DNA of 64,000 nucleotides from Roseateles sp. SL47 (GTDB taxonomy: Bacteria; Pseudomonadota; Gammaproteobacteria; Burkholderiales; Burkholderiaceae_C), in the NCBI RefSeq assembly GCF_026625885.1, contig NZ_CP113068.1, positions 2,356,001 through 2,420,000 on the forward strand, read 5' to 3'. The position numbers and the translations under genes were made by a program. Below are positions 57,240 through 64,000 of the stretch, piece after piece. The stretch's first letter is position 1; each line of letters opens with the position of its first letter. The notes beneath the pieces were generated by a model. That model ran no database searches. It was not told the origin of the DNA and was given only the letters and a program-made list of their open reading frames with translations.

Positions 57240-57898
57240 GACCCGACGCAGACGCCACCGTGCCGCCGCCCGTCCCTCGCAAGACTCGGGAGCAAAGCCG
57301 GCTGGAGACGCGCCAGCGCCTGCTGGCATCGGCCCATGCGGCGATCGTGCGGGACGGCATCGGCAGTTTGTCCCTGCGCGGCCTGTGTGACCAGGCGGGG
57401 TTTTCGCAGGGCGCCTTCTACTCCAACTTCTCCAGCCGGGACGACCTGCTGCTGGCGCTGATGCAGCGCCATGTCCAGGACGAGGTGGCGGCGTTGCGGC
57501 GGCTGGTGGAGGCGTCGGAGGGACAAGCGCTGGCGCAGATGCTGGACCACCTGGCGCTGCACCTGGCGTTATTGGCCAAAGCTTCGCACTGGTCCTTGCT
57601 GGCGGCGGAGTTGCAGTTGCATGCTCAGCGGGATGCAGCGTTCGCCGAGCTCTACAACCTGGCGAAGTTGGGCTACCACAGAGAGTTTGCTCTGCTCGTG
57701 GAAGACCTCGTGCGCCGCCATGGGCTGGCACCGGTGATGGACCCTCTGCAAATTGCAGTGGGTCTGTACGGGCTCTGGCTGGGGCTGGTGATTCAGGGAA
57801 CGGTGCCTGGGGCGCAGACCCGTGACGAGATCTTGCTCGGCTTCTTTCGTGCGGTCATCGGAGCCCCCGCAGCCACCAGCGCCGGCCCGTCCGCTTGA
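57236..57898 (+). CDS. TetR-family regulator coupled to ohyA
   Basis: Up to 220 residues. The helix-turn-helix ([20 protein letters not shown], then [14 protein letters not shown]) is canonical; the C-terminal ligand domain follows the TetR_C_6-like pattern ([20 protein letters not shown]). The first possible start is TTG at 57236, overlapping the ohyA stop as TTGA; GTG 57260 is the alternative. No ATG is available. Translation is therefore coupled to ohyA, and the protein probably binds the palindrome at 55200. Confidence 0.88.
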   Translation: MRPDADATVPPPVPRKTREQSRLETRQRLLASAHAAIVRDGIGSLSLRGLCDQAGFSQGAFYSNFSSRDDLLLALMQRHVQDEVAALRRLVEASEGQALAQMLDHLALHLALLAKASHWSLLAAELQLHAQRDAAFAELYNLAKLGYHREFALLVEDLVRRHGLAPVMDPLQIAVGLYGLWLGLVIQGTVPGAQTRDEILLGFFRAVIGAPAATSAGPSA

Positions 57899-57985
57899 TG
57901 GGGTGCCCGGATGCAGTGCTTGGCCCGTTGGCGGGATGACAGTGGCTGAGGGGCGACGACAGCAGTTGACCGGAGGCGCTGTCGG

Positions 57986-59113
57986 TCAACGAGCCGAAGC
58001 CGTCTTCCGTCGGGCTTGAAGACGCTCGAAGGCCGCCAGGTCTCCGTCGTCCGCGGAATCCGCATCGAATTCGACCATCTGGCGGATGCCCTCGCAGAAC
58101 TGCCGGCCTTCTGCGCCGGTCACCATGGAAGATCGCCAGTTTCCGATCGCCTCCACCTTGGTTTTGAGCTCCGCCACGGTGTGAGGCAATTGCTCGGCCT
58201 TGGCGCCCCAACGTTCAGCCAGGCGTGTTGCAATCAGCTTGCCAATGGCAGAGGGCTCCAGGCGCACTGCGTCCAGCGCAAAGCCCAGACAGGCGGCGCT
58301 TCGTTCAGGGTCCGTGGAGGGGGTGGATCCACAGGCCCTGGTGAAACCTGCGGTCGAAGGCGACAACTCCAGCGAATCCAGGTGGATGGTTTTCATCAAC
58401 ACCGGGAACATGGCTTCGCGAGTCGCTTCGTCTGTCTGAGCCGCACGCTTGAGCCACTGGTTTCTCAGTGGAAGGGCGTGGGTCGCGGTGGAGGCGGATG
58501 TGAGCGCGCGGAATGCATCGGCCTGGTTCTGCGAAGAGGCCGCCACCATCCACCACGCGGAGGCGTTGGACTCGTCCAACTCCGCCCAGCGCTGAGGCGT
58601 CAGCGCCGTGCAACCCGGTACACGCTGTGAGGGGCAGGCACGCAGGGCCAACCCATACACCAAGGGGTCCGACGTGGTTTGTCCGACCTGGATCAGGGTG
58701 GCGTAGTCGTCGGCGAGCATGGCGCCCGTTAAACGCCCCAAGGCGTCCGGCGCCATGCGCAGGCGCGCTGCATGTTGTTCAATCACGACCTGGGCGTGCA
58801 GCGCGGACAGGCGGTTGATGTCCACTTCACTGAGGTGAGGATCCCGCAGGAAGCCGGTTTGGCAGGCGTCAGATTCTGAGGCCTTGAGCTCATCGGCTTG
58901 ACGCGATGCACCATCCACCAGCGTCCACAGGTCGAAACCACGCTGTGCATGTTCGGACGGGGCCGAAGCGGCCTCGGCAATCTGCGCCTGGACCTCGGAC
59001 CTGGAGGGTTCCGCCGACCGTGTCTGGTGCCAGCCGATCACCATCCCCACCATGACACCGACGGTGACTGGAAGGATGATCTTCTTGCTGAGCGAGTCAG
59101 TGGCACGCGACAC
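57986..59113 (-). CDS. Uncharacterised membrane-anchored protein
   Basis: A 375-residue protein with a GTG start. One N-terminal hydrophobic segment (IILPVTVGVMVGMVIGW) is followed by a large, probably periplasmic, helical domain rich in Ala, Leu and Cys. Its segments resemble tetratricopeptide-like helices (DPLVYGLALRACPSQRVPGC, then SNASAWWMVAASSQNQADAF). Several Cys pairs suggest disulfides. I recognise no family. It converges with tetR and is followed upstream by a 226-bp gap containing short imperfect repeats. Confidence 0.72.
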   Translation of the reverse strand: MSRATDSLSKKIILPVTVGVMVGMVIGWHQTRSAEPSRSEVQAQIAEAASAPSEHAQRGFDLWTLVDGASRQADELKASESDACQTGFLRDPHLSEVDINRLSALHAQVVIEQHAARLRMAPDALGRLTGAMLADDYATLIQVGQTTSDPLVYGLALRACPSQRVPGCTALTPQRWAELDESNASAWWMVAASSQNQADAFRALTSASTATHALPLRNQWLKRAAQTDEATREAMFPVLMKTIHLDSLELSPSTAGFTRACGSTPSTDPERSAACLGFALDAVRLEPSAIGKLIATRLAERWGAKAEQLPHTVAELKTKVEAIGNWRSSMVTGAEGRQFCEGIRQMVEFDADSADDGDLAAFERLQARRKTASAR

Positions 59114-59340
59114 GAGTCAAAGCGCGGCGCAACGAGAGGTCGGCACGCGGGAGGGCTGCAGTGGACGCGAATTCTGAACGTCATGGGCAGCCGAGAACGT
59201 TCGCGATGGTGCCAGGCGGTAAGGATTTGCGTCCGCGACTTCGGGGATGTCGGCGACTTCAGCGGGTTTGGCGGGTTCAGCAGGTTCAGCGCACCCGGCC
59301 CTGTGGCAAGGCGCGCGAGGACCGCTCCGCCAGGTGTGCT

Positions 59341-59946
59341 TTACTGCTCTGGCTTGGCATAACGGGTCGCCGTCCACCGATCCGACACCCCGGTGATCTT
59401 GTGATCCTTGTAGCCCAATTCCCGCATGGCCACGCGGATCCGGCTGTCGGGCAGCGGCGCGTTGGCTCCCTTTTCATGCACCAGCCAGAGGCCTCTGCAC
59501 GGCATCTGGGCATGTGCCGCCACGGCCGCCTGCAGGTCGGCGATGGTGCGCACCATGGTGACCAGCACCACCGCCGCCACCGGCTGGGTGGTGGTGGTGC
59601 CTTGCAACGCTTGTGACAGTGTTTCATCCGTCACATCGCCCAGCACAAATGCCCGCTGTGAGGCGCTGATGCCCAATTTGGCGGCCAAGGACGGGGGTGG
59701 GGTCTGAATCTTCTTCAGCCATTTGTTGGCCAGCACCTCGCCCAGGTGCAGCGAGACGGTGTCGCCCTCGGTGGATTCAAACATCAAGGCGCCGCTCTGC
59801 ACCCGAGGGGCCGCCATCCCGGTGATCAGGAATCTGCGGCGCAGGGCACCGCGCAGCACCAGTTCCTGCGACTCGAGAAATGCGCGAACGAGCCGACGTT
59901 CCTCGCCCAGCTCGCAGAGGACCTGTACCTCATCGCCCATGGCCAC
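59341..59946 (-). CDS. DUF3052-like uncharacterised protein
   Basis: A 201-residue soluble protein. The last 80 residues (RGLWLVHEKGANAPLPDSRI, then RVAMRELGYKDHKI and WTATRYAK) follow the pattern of DUF3052: a Trp-Val-x-x-x-Lys-Gly strand, an IR-x-x-M-x-x-x-G helix and a final WTATR strand. The N-terminal half, MGDEVQVLCELGEERRLVRA onward, may be a small PilZ-like or plug-like beta domain. GGGAGG precedes the ATG at 59946. Function unknown. Confidence 0.72.
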   Translation of the reverse strand: MAMGDEVQVLCELGEERRLVRAFLESQELVLRGALRRRFLITGMAAPRVQSGALMFESTEGDTVSLHLGEVLANKWLKKIQTPPPSLAAKLGISASQRAFVLGDVTDETLSQALQGTTTTQPVAAVVLVTMVRTIADLQAAVAAHAQMPCRGLWLVHEKGANAPLPDSRIRVAMRELGYKDHKITGVSDRWTATRYAKPEQ

Positions 59947-60194
59947 CTCCCTGTGGATGGACCCGCTCAGGCGGCTTTTTGCCGTTCAAGGCGAGTTTGA
60001 TCCAGTTTAGAAACAGATGGGGTCCGCTTTCAAGCGTTAAATCATGATCCGTTCATCGCGCATGGTGGGATCAAGGCCCGGCGCCATGCCTGGGCGAGCT
60101 TCAGCACCGGCTCAAAAACCTGATGGTGGCAGCCGTCGAGAATAGGGCGGCTGCGGGCGCTTGCCTGCGATGATGATTTTTCGGAGAAACGTGA

Positions 60195-60740
60195 ATGCCG
60201 CTGGCTCCCTACCTTGAGACCTTTCCTCAGTTGGCAGAAGGTGTCTTTGTCCATGCCTCCGCGCAGGTCATTGGCGACGTGACGCTTGGGCCCGACAGTT
60301 CCATCTGGTGCAACACCGTGCTGCGGGGCGACGTCAACCGGATCGTGGTGGGCCGATGCAGTAACGTTCAGGACATGGCCATGGGGCATGTGTCCCACCG
60401 GCATCCCGGGAAACCCGACGGTTCGCCGCTGGTGATCGGCGACTTTGTGACCATCGGTCACTCTGCCATTCTTCATGGCTGCCAAATCGGAGATGAATGC
60501 CTGATCGGCATGGGCGCGATCATCATGGACGACGTGGTGGTTCAGCCGCAGGTGATGGTGGGCGCGGGCAGCCTGGTCTCACCGGGCAAGGTGCTGGAGA
60601 CGGGGTGGCTTTACATGGGTCGGCCAGCCGTTCCGGTGCGCCGCCTGACGGAGGCGGAGGTCGCGTATTTGCGCTATTCGGCAGAACATTACGTCCGGGT
60701 GAAGGACAACCACGTGAAGTCGGCCGGCGCTCCTCAATAA
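60195..60740 (+). CDS. Gamma-class carbonic anhydrase family protein
   Basis: A 181-residue left-handed beta-helix protein of the YrdA/PaaY/gamma-CA group. Hexapeptide repeats run from DVTLGPDSSIWCNTVLRGDV to GAGSLVSPGKVLETGWLYMG. Likely metal-binding His residues lie in QDMAMGHVSHRH and TIGHSAILHGC. Enzymes of this group are either carbonic anhydrases or inactive relatives; activity cannot be told here. GGAG stands before the ATG. Alone, followed 75 bp later by a GNAT gene. Confidence 0.93.
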   Translation: MPLAPYLETFPQLAEGVFVHASAQVIGDVTLGPDSSIWCNTVLRGDVNRIVVGRCSNVQDMAMGHVSHRHPGKPDGSPLVIGDFVTIGHSAILHGCQIGDECLIGMGAIIMDDVVVQPQVMVGAGSLVSPGKVLETGWLYMGRPAVPVRRLTEAEVAYLRYSAEHYVRVKDNHVKSAGAPQ

Positions 60741-60814
60741 TGGGGCTTCCACGAATTGGAGAACGTCATGCGTCTGGGCACATGGAACCTCGCCTGTAGG
60801 ATCGGAGCGGCGGC

Positions 60815-61342
60815 ATGACGGCGGGTCTGAGCATTCAGCCGCTGTCCGAAGGGGACGTTGAGGAACTGCGGCAGTTCGAGTTCCTGAATCGGACTTTTTT
60901 TGAGTCCCGCATCAATGCCCGTCCGCCGAAGTTCTACGAGGCTGGCGGGGTGGAAGCGGCCGTGGCGGAGGCGCTGCGTGAAGTGGCGGAGGACCGGGGG
61001 TATCAATACCTGATCCGCAACGCGGCCGGTCGTCTGGTGGGCCGGATCAATCTGAGCCATGTCCGCCGCCAGCATTTCCATTCCTGCGAACTGGGCTACC
61101 GGATCGGGGAATCCGAAAACGGCAAGGGGTATGCCAGTGCGGCGGTGAAGCTGATGCTGGCCCAGGCCTTTGGGCCGCTAGGCCTCATGCGCGTGGAGGC
61201 CCGCGCGCGCGCCGACAACATGGGTTCCGTCAGGGTGCTGCAACGCAACGGCTTTACTCAGTTTGGCCGGTCCCAACGCAGCTTCGAAATCGGCGGCGAG
61301 TGGTTTGACGTGCTGTGTTTCGAGGTCCACGCCCTCAACTGA
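60815..61342 (+). CDS. GNAT N-acetyltransferase (RimJ/RimL-like)
   Basis: A 175-residue GNAT protein. [20 protein letters not shown] contains the acetyl-CoA loop, and [20 protein letters not shown] then [12 protein letters not shown] matches the ribosomal-protein-alanine acetyltransferase style. The central strand pair carries a Tyr-rich [18 protein letters not shown]. Substrate unknown. It converges with yjdM and the two reading frames overlap by 8 bp. Confidence 0.9.
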   Translation: MTAGLSIQPLSEGDVEELRQFEFLNRTFFESRINARPPKFYEAGGVEAAVAEALREVAEDRGYQYLIRNAAGRLVGRINLSHVRRQHFHSCELGYRIGESENGKGYASAAVKLMLAQAFGPLGLMRVEARARADNMGSVRVLQRNGFTQFGRSQRSFEIGGEWFDVLCFEVHALN

Positions 61343-61685
61343 CCTTCCTGACGAATTCCGACTTCAATCCCATCGCTCCGATGCCGTCGATCTTGCAGTC
61401 GATGTCGTGATCGCCGTCAGCCAGACGGATGTTCTTGACCTTGGTGCCCACCTTCACCACCGAGGAGGAGCCTTTGATCTTGAGATCCTTGATGACGGTC
61501 ACGGTATCGCCGTCCTGCAGCACATTGCCGACGGCGTCGCGGATGACCCGGACTTCGTCGCCCGCAGCCTTGTCGGTTCCGGCCGCGGCGGACCATTCGT
61601 GCCCGCACTCCGGGCAGACGAGTTGCGTGCCATCTTCATAGGTGAACGCGGATTGGCACTGGGGGCAAGCGGGCAGGGCGGACAT
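61335..61685 (-). CDS. yjdM: Zinc-ribbon protein YjdM (PhnA)
   Basis: A 116-residue protein. An N-terminal zinc ribbon ([20 protein letters not shown], then C) is followed by the PhnA domain: [20 protein letters not shown], then [13 protein letters not shown] and [20 protein letters not shown]. YjdM was first linked to phosphonate use but its role is unclear. GAGGTG precedes the ATG at 61685; an ATG 12 bp upstream is an alternative. Confidence 0.94.
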   Translation of the reverse strand: MSALPACPQCQSAFTYEDGTQLVCPECGHEWSAAAGTDKAAGDEVRVIRDAVGNVLQDGDTVTVIKDLKIKGSSSVVKVGTKVKNIRLADGDHDIDCKIDGIGAMGLKSEFVRKVS

Positions 61686-61858
61686 CAAACACCTCAATAC
61701 ATTGGAAAGAACCCTGCACGCGCCCGCGTGCGAGATCTGATGGGGCCAGGGGGCTGAAGGCCCGGGCGGCCAGTTCGAGGCTGGTGGTCAGGCCAGTCTC
61801 TGCAAGCCTGCAAGAATAACGGACAGCGATCTGCGCTGCACATCATGGGAGCTCGCCA

Positions 61859-62326
61859 ATGACGTCAAGACGCCGCCTGATGGCGCTGCTGTTGATGGTT
61901 TCGGCCACAGGGCCCGTGTGGGCCATGAGTTGCGCCCGTCAGCCTTTGCCGGGCCGGGTGGCGGACCATGAGCACATCTTTGTGGCGCAGGTGACCTCTG
62001 CCAGGCTGGTGGCCGACAAGCAGGCCATCGAAGCCACCTTCGAGGTGGAAGAGGTGCTGAAGGGCCACCCGGAGCAACTGCAGGTCATCCGGTCCAGCTT
62101 CACGGACCACAACTATGCGACGCAGGGTGCCTTGATCGCGATGTATCAGCCGGATCTGGCGCCGGGCATGCATGTCCTGGCGTTCGCCAATGGCAAGGGC
62201 CCGGTGGTGTTTGGGGCTTGCTCCGCGACGGTGCGCCTGCAGCGGCATGACGAGAAGGTCCTGCAGGAGACTCGATCACTCATCGGTCTGCCGATGCAAG
62301 GGAAGTCGGAGGACGGTGGGCGGTGA
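61859..62326 (+). CDS. Exported protein of unknown function
   Basis: A 155-residue protein with a signal peptide (RRRLMALLLMVSATGPVWAM) and a mature domain that begins SCARQPLPGRVADHEHIFVA and continues QVTSARLVADKQAIEATFEV and EEVLKGHPEQLQVIRSSF. An early Cys and a later GACSAT Cys could form a disulfide. The arrangement (signal peptide, Cys, then 'VF-x-A-x-V' strand and 'F-x-V-x-x-V-L-K-G' strand) resembles netrin/TIMP-like NTR domains of bacteria, but this is by eye only. GGGAG precedes the ATG. Confidence 0.72.
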   Translation: MTSRRRLMALLLMVSATGPVWAMSCARQPLPGRVADHEHIFVAQVTSARLVADKQAIEATFEVEEVLKGHPEQLQVIRSSFTDHNYATQGALIAMYQPDLAPGMHVLAFANGKGPVVFGACSATVRLQRHDEKVLQETRSLIGLPMQGKSEDGGR

Positions 62327-62679
62327 GCTCTGGTCGGCAGCATTGCCCAAACCGCCCGGACTGCCTGTATCGCCGGCCATCTACGCCGGGCGAGTCCCTG
62401 GCGACAGCATGAGCGTTGAGACGCTCAGCGCCGTGCAGCGGCCACAGCTTGCCGCCAGCGTGTGAGCGCTTCCTGGTCGGTCCAGTCCTGCGCGGCAACA
62501 CCGACCGCCACTTCGACCATCGAGCCGTCGAGGGGCCGGGTGGAGGGGCTGGTCCGTGTGCCCAAGCCAGGCATGGAAGCGATTAGAGCATCCAGACGCT
62601 ACCGGTGATCCGTGCCACCAGCACGGTGATTCTCAGGCGGGAGTGATCAGGGTCAACTTAGCGACGGTGTAGCGGGCCA
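62327..62679. other. Gene-free stretch with one weak minus-strand frame
   Basis: No gene is convincing here. A 49-codon minus-strand frame (62425-62574) ends in a helix-like DWTDQEALTRWRQAVAAARR and looks like the C-terminus of a longer lost protein, but there is no start signal or upstream continuation. Nothing else is recognised. Confidence 0.5.
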
Positions 62680-63327
62680 TCACTTCACCGTCCCATAAAT
62701 GAAGTCCCGACAACCGCGTAATCCGTTGAAATGGGAGGGCCCTTTTTCCCTCAGGCGGATTCTGTCCAGTGCCTGCTCGCTGGAAGACGTGACCTTGAGG
62801 CTGACATGGAGACCCATGTCCGGGCAGGCTGTCAGTTCTGGCGCTTGCCCTGAGCCGCGAAGCGCCTTGTAGGCGGCCTGGGGATCCGCCGTGCAGCTTG
62901 CAACCGCTGCATCGCGCCAGATGTCAATGTACTTCTCCAGTTTGTCCGGCCGGTCGATCCGTGCACGGACTGTCGTGTTGGGCAACTGCACGAAGGTTGA
63001 CCAGTTCCGGCTCGGATGCTCGATGGAGCCTTGGTAGATGGGCCGCTCTGTCGTCGTGAAGCCGACGAGATCGAGATACGACCCGGACACGGTCGTGCCG
63101 TCTGCCACGGTCTGGATGGAAAGGCTCTTCGGTGCCTGGTCACCCTCCAGTCCGTCCAAACACAGTTGCACCAGCGTCGTGTCGGTGCGTCTCCAGGACG
63201 ATGCCGACAGGTCTTGGGCGACGGTGGGTGATGCGGCCGTTAATGCAGCGATGAATGCAGCGGCCGATGTGGCGGCCGATGTGGCCGTTCGTGCGGCCGG
63301 GCGGGCAGTTTTGAATGCCGTTGCCAT
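62680..63327 (-). CDS. Exported protein of unknown function
   Basis: About 215 residues with an Ala/Thr-rich signal peptide (SAATSAAAFIAALTAASPTV, cleavage near AQ). The mature part DLSASSWRRTDTTLVQLCLD onward has three or four Cys residues (including SCTADP, LTACPD and RGCRDF) and repeated beta-strand-like stretches such as VSGSYLDLVGFTTTERPIYQ and STFVQLPNTTVRARI. No family recognised. Upstream in-frame ATGs at 63360 and 63381 lengthen the leader; 63327 gives a normal signal peptide, but none has a clear ribosome-binding site. Confidence 0.62.
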   Translation of the reverse strand: MATAFKTARPAARTATSAATSAAAFIAALTAASPTVAQDLSASSWRRTDTTLVQLCLDGLEGDQAPKSLSIQTVADGTTVSGSYLDLVGFTTTERPIYQGSIEHPSRNWSTFVQLPNTTVRARIDRPDKLEKYIDIWRDAAVASCTADPQAAYKALRGSGQAPELTACPDMGLHVSLKVTSSSEQALDRIRLREKGPSHFNGLRGCRDFIYGTVK

Positions 63328-63592
63328 CGGTGAGGAGCGGGTGACAGTTCGGTTCTCCATCGGCGTGTCCAGCATGGAGGAGCTCATCACCGTCTCGGAA
63401 TCCACCACCCCACCACCCTTTGCATGCTTGAACTGGGGGCACCTACGCCTACGCAGCGCAAGGCTGATCAATTGATTGAACGACCGATGCTTGTTGCGTT
63501 GTCTCTGCATGCGCTTCATACAGGGCAGCGTAGCACGGTGTCCGCAGCCTCGGCGAAGGTGCCCATCGTGGCCACGAAGGTGCTGCTTCCGA

Positions 63593-64000
63593 TCAGCTTC
63601 CGCACCCGCTGCCACAGCTGCTTCCGCAACCCCCGTCGCCCCCACATCCGGCATCTCCGCTGCCCGTGCCGCAGTCACTTCCCCCGCTGCCGCAACTGCT
63701 GCCGCCGCTGTCGCCGTCCCGTGCCGCAGCGCGCCTCTGCAGGTGGCCGGCTTCCATGGCACCGATGAGGCCGAAACCCAGCAAGGCTGCGGGCCGCAGT
63801 TCGTCGTGGCGCCATGCGTGTGGATGGGGGTGCCCCAGGGAGTCCAGGTCGTGGTGAACGATTGTTCGGTGGCGTCGTCGGGCGTAGGCCCAGCCTTCAG
63901 GCGCGCGAAGCAACTGATCGACGCGGAACAGCAGCGGCAGGGGGCCCCTGACGGGTGACCGCTGCTCCATCCGGCAGGCCCGCACCAGGCAGCGCGCCAG
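63593..64000 (-). CDS. C-terminus of a protein with Cys/Gly/Ser-rich tail, 5' end beyond window
   Basis: The frame is open from the right edge to a TGA at 63593 and gives 135 residues. A basic stretch (WAYARRRHRTIVHHDLDSLG) and a hydrophobic part (LRPAALLGFGLIGAMEAG) lead into a 40-residue tail of almost only Gly, Ser, Cys and Asp with Cys about every 5-7 residues (SSCGSGGSDCGTGSG, then GGCGSSCGSGCGS). Such tails end a class of bacterial membrane proteins (for example TIGR04222-like proteins). The same DNA can be read on the plus strand (63476-63958), but the periodic Cys tail is hard to explain as chance, so I favour the minus strand. Confidence 0.6.
   Translation of the reverse strand: MARCLVRACRMEQRSPVRGPLPLLFRVDQLLRAPEGWAYARRRHRTIVHHDLDSLGHPHPHAWRHDELRPAALLGFGLIGAMEAGHLQRRAAARDGDSGGSSCGSGGSDCGTGSGDAGCGGDGGCGSSCGSGCGS

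Noticed and set aside
62425..62574. 49-codon minus-strand frame ending in a helix-like stretch
   Set aside because: Too short, no ribosome-binding site and no continuation; at most a relic.
63476..63958. 160-codon plus-strand frame at the right end
   Set aside because: It overlaps the minus-strand frame with a regular Cys/Gly/Ser tail, has an Arg/Cys-rich start not like a signal peptide, and lacks a ribosome-binding site.
1..64000. tRNA, rRNA, CRISPR, insertion sequence, prophage or toxin-antitoxin genes
   Set aside because: Looked for by eye on both strands; no supporting structure or motif found.

Overview
The window is high-GC DNA that reads as a Burkholderiales betaproteobacterium, most like the Roseateles/Mitsuaria/Rubrivivax group. 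This rests on gene content: Bug-family solute-binding proteins, a hemP-headed haem operon, the very long DUF3683 flavin/iron-sulfur oxidoreductase, and dispersed intergenic repeats of the kind seen in that group. It looks like ordinary chromosome. I saw no rRNA, tRNA, CRISPR array, phage or transposase.

Layout. 1-7.8 kb (minus) is a haem-uptake locus: hemP, a TonB-dependent haem receptor, hmuS, hmuT, hmuU, hmuV and a tonB gene that runs off the left edge, with a Fur-like box in front of hemP. Next to it are bacterioferritin and bacterioferritin-associated ferredoxin (8.0-9.05 kb), so iron import, release and storage sit together. 9.5-15 kb holds a small TonB-like gene, a Lys/Ala-rich exported protein, a gamma-glutamyltransferase-family enzyme, an MFS exporter and a GNAT enzyme. 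15.1-20.1 kb (minus) is a complete ugpBAECQ operon for glycerol-3-phosphate and glycerophosphodiesters. 20.5-24.5 kb is one gene of about 1,300 codons for a DUF3683 FAD plus [4Fe-4S] plus CCG-domain oxidoreductase.

24.7-32.6 kb is a glucarate/galactarate catabolic island: FadR-type GntR regulator, Bug protein, glucarate dehydratase, second Bug protein, GarL aldolase, tartronate-semialdehyde reductase and a TtuD-type glycerate 2-kinase. A perfect TNGTNNNACNA operator lies on the regulator's own promoter. 32.6-35.1 kb holds a DUF2267 protein, a Crp-family regulator and an HDOD protein. 35.1-46.6 kb is a purine salvage/catabolism island: xdhAB, a divergent LysR regulator, guanine deaminase and a BMP-type nucleoside ABC transporter.

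46.9-64 kb is more mixed: a membrane-anchored cold-shock-domain protein, a second TonB-dependent receptor with a Pro/Ala-rich N-terminus, an acyltransferase-3 protein, a HAD hydrolase, oleate hydratase with a co-transcribed TetR regulator and a clear palindromic operator, gamma carbonic anhydrase, a second GNAT, YjdM/PhnA and several unrecognised genes. A Cys/Gly/Ser-rich C-terminus runs off the right edge.

I did not find a convincing new biological system. The best leads are two predicted regulator-operator pairs (GntR/glucarate and TetR/oleate hydratase), an 83-bp tandem repeat inside the haem locus that has a relative in opposite orientation at 26.6 kb, several hexanucleotide repeats in or beside coding sequence, and a few uncharacterised proteins.
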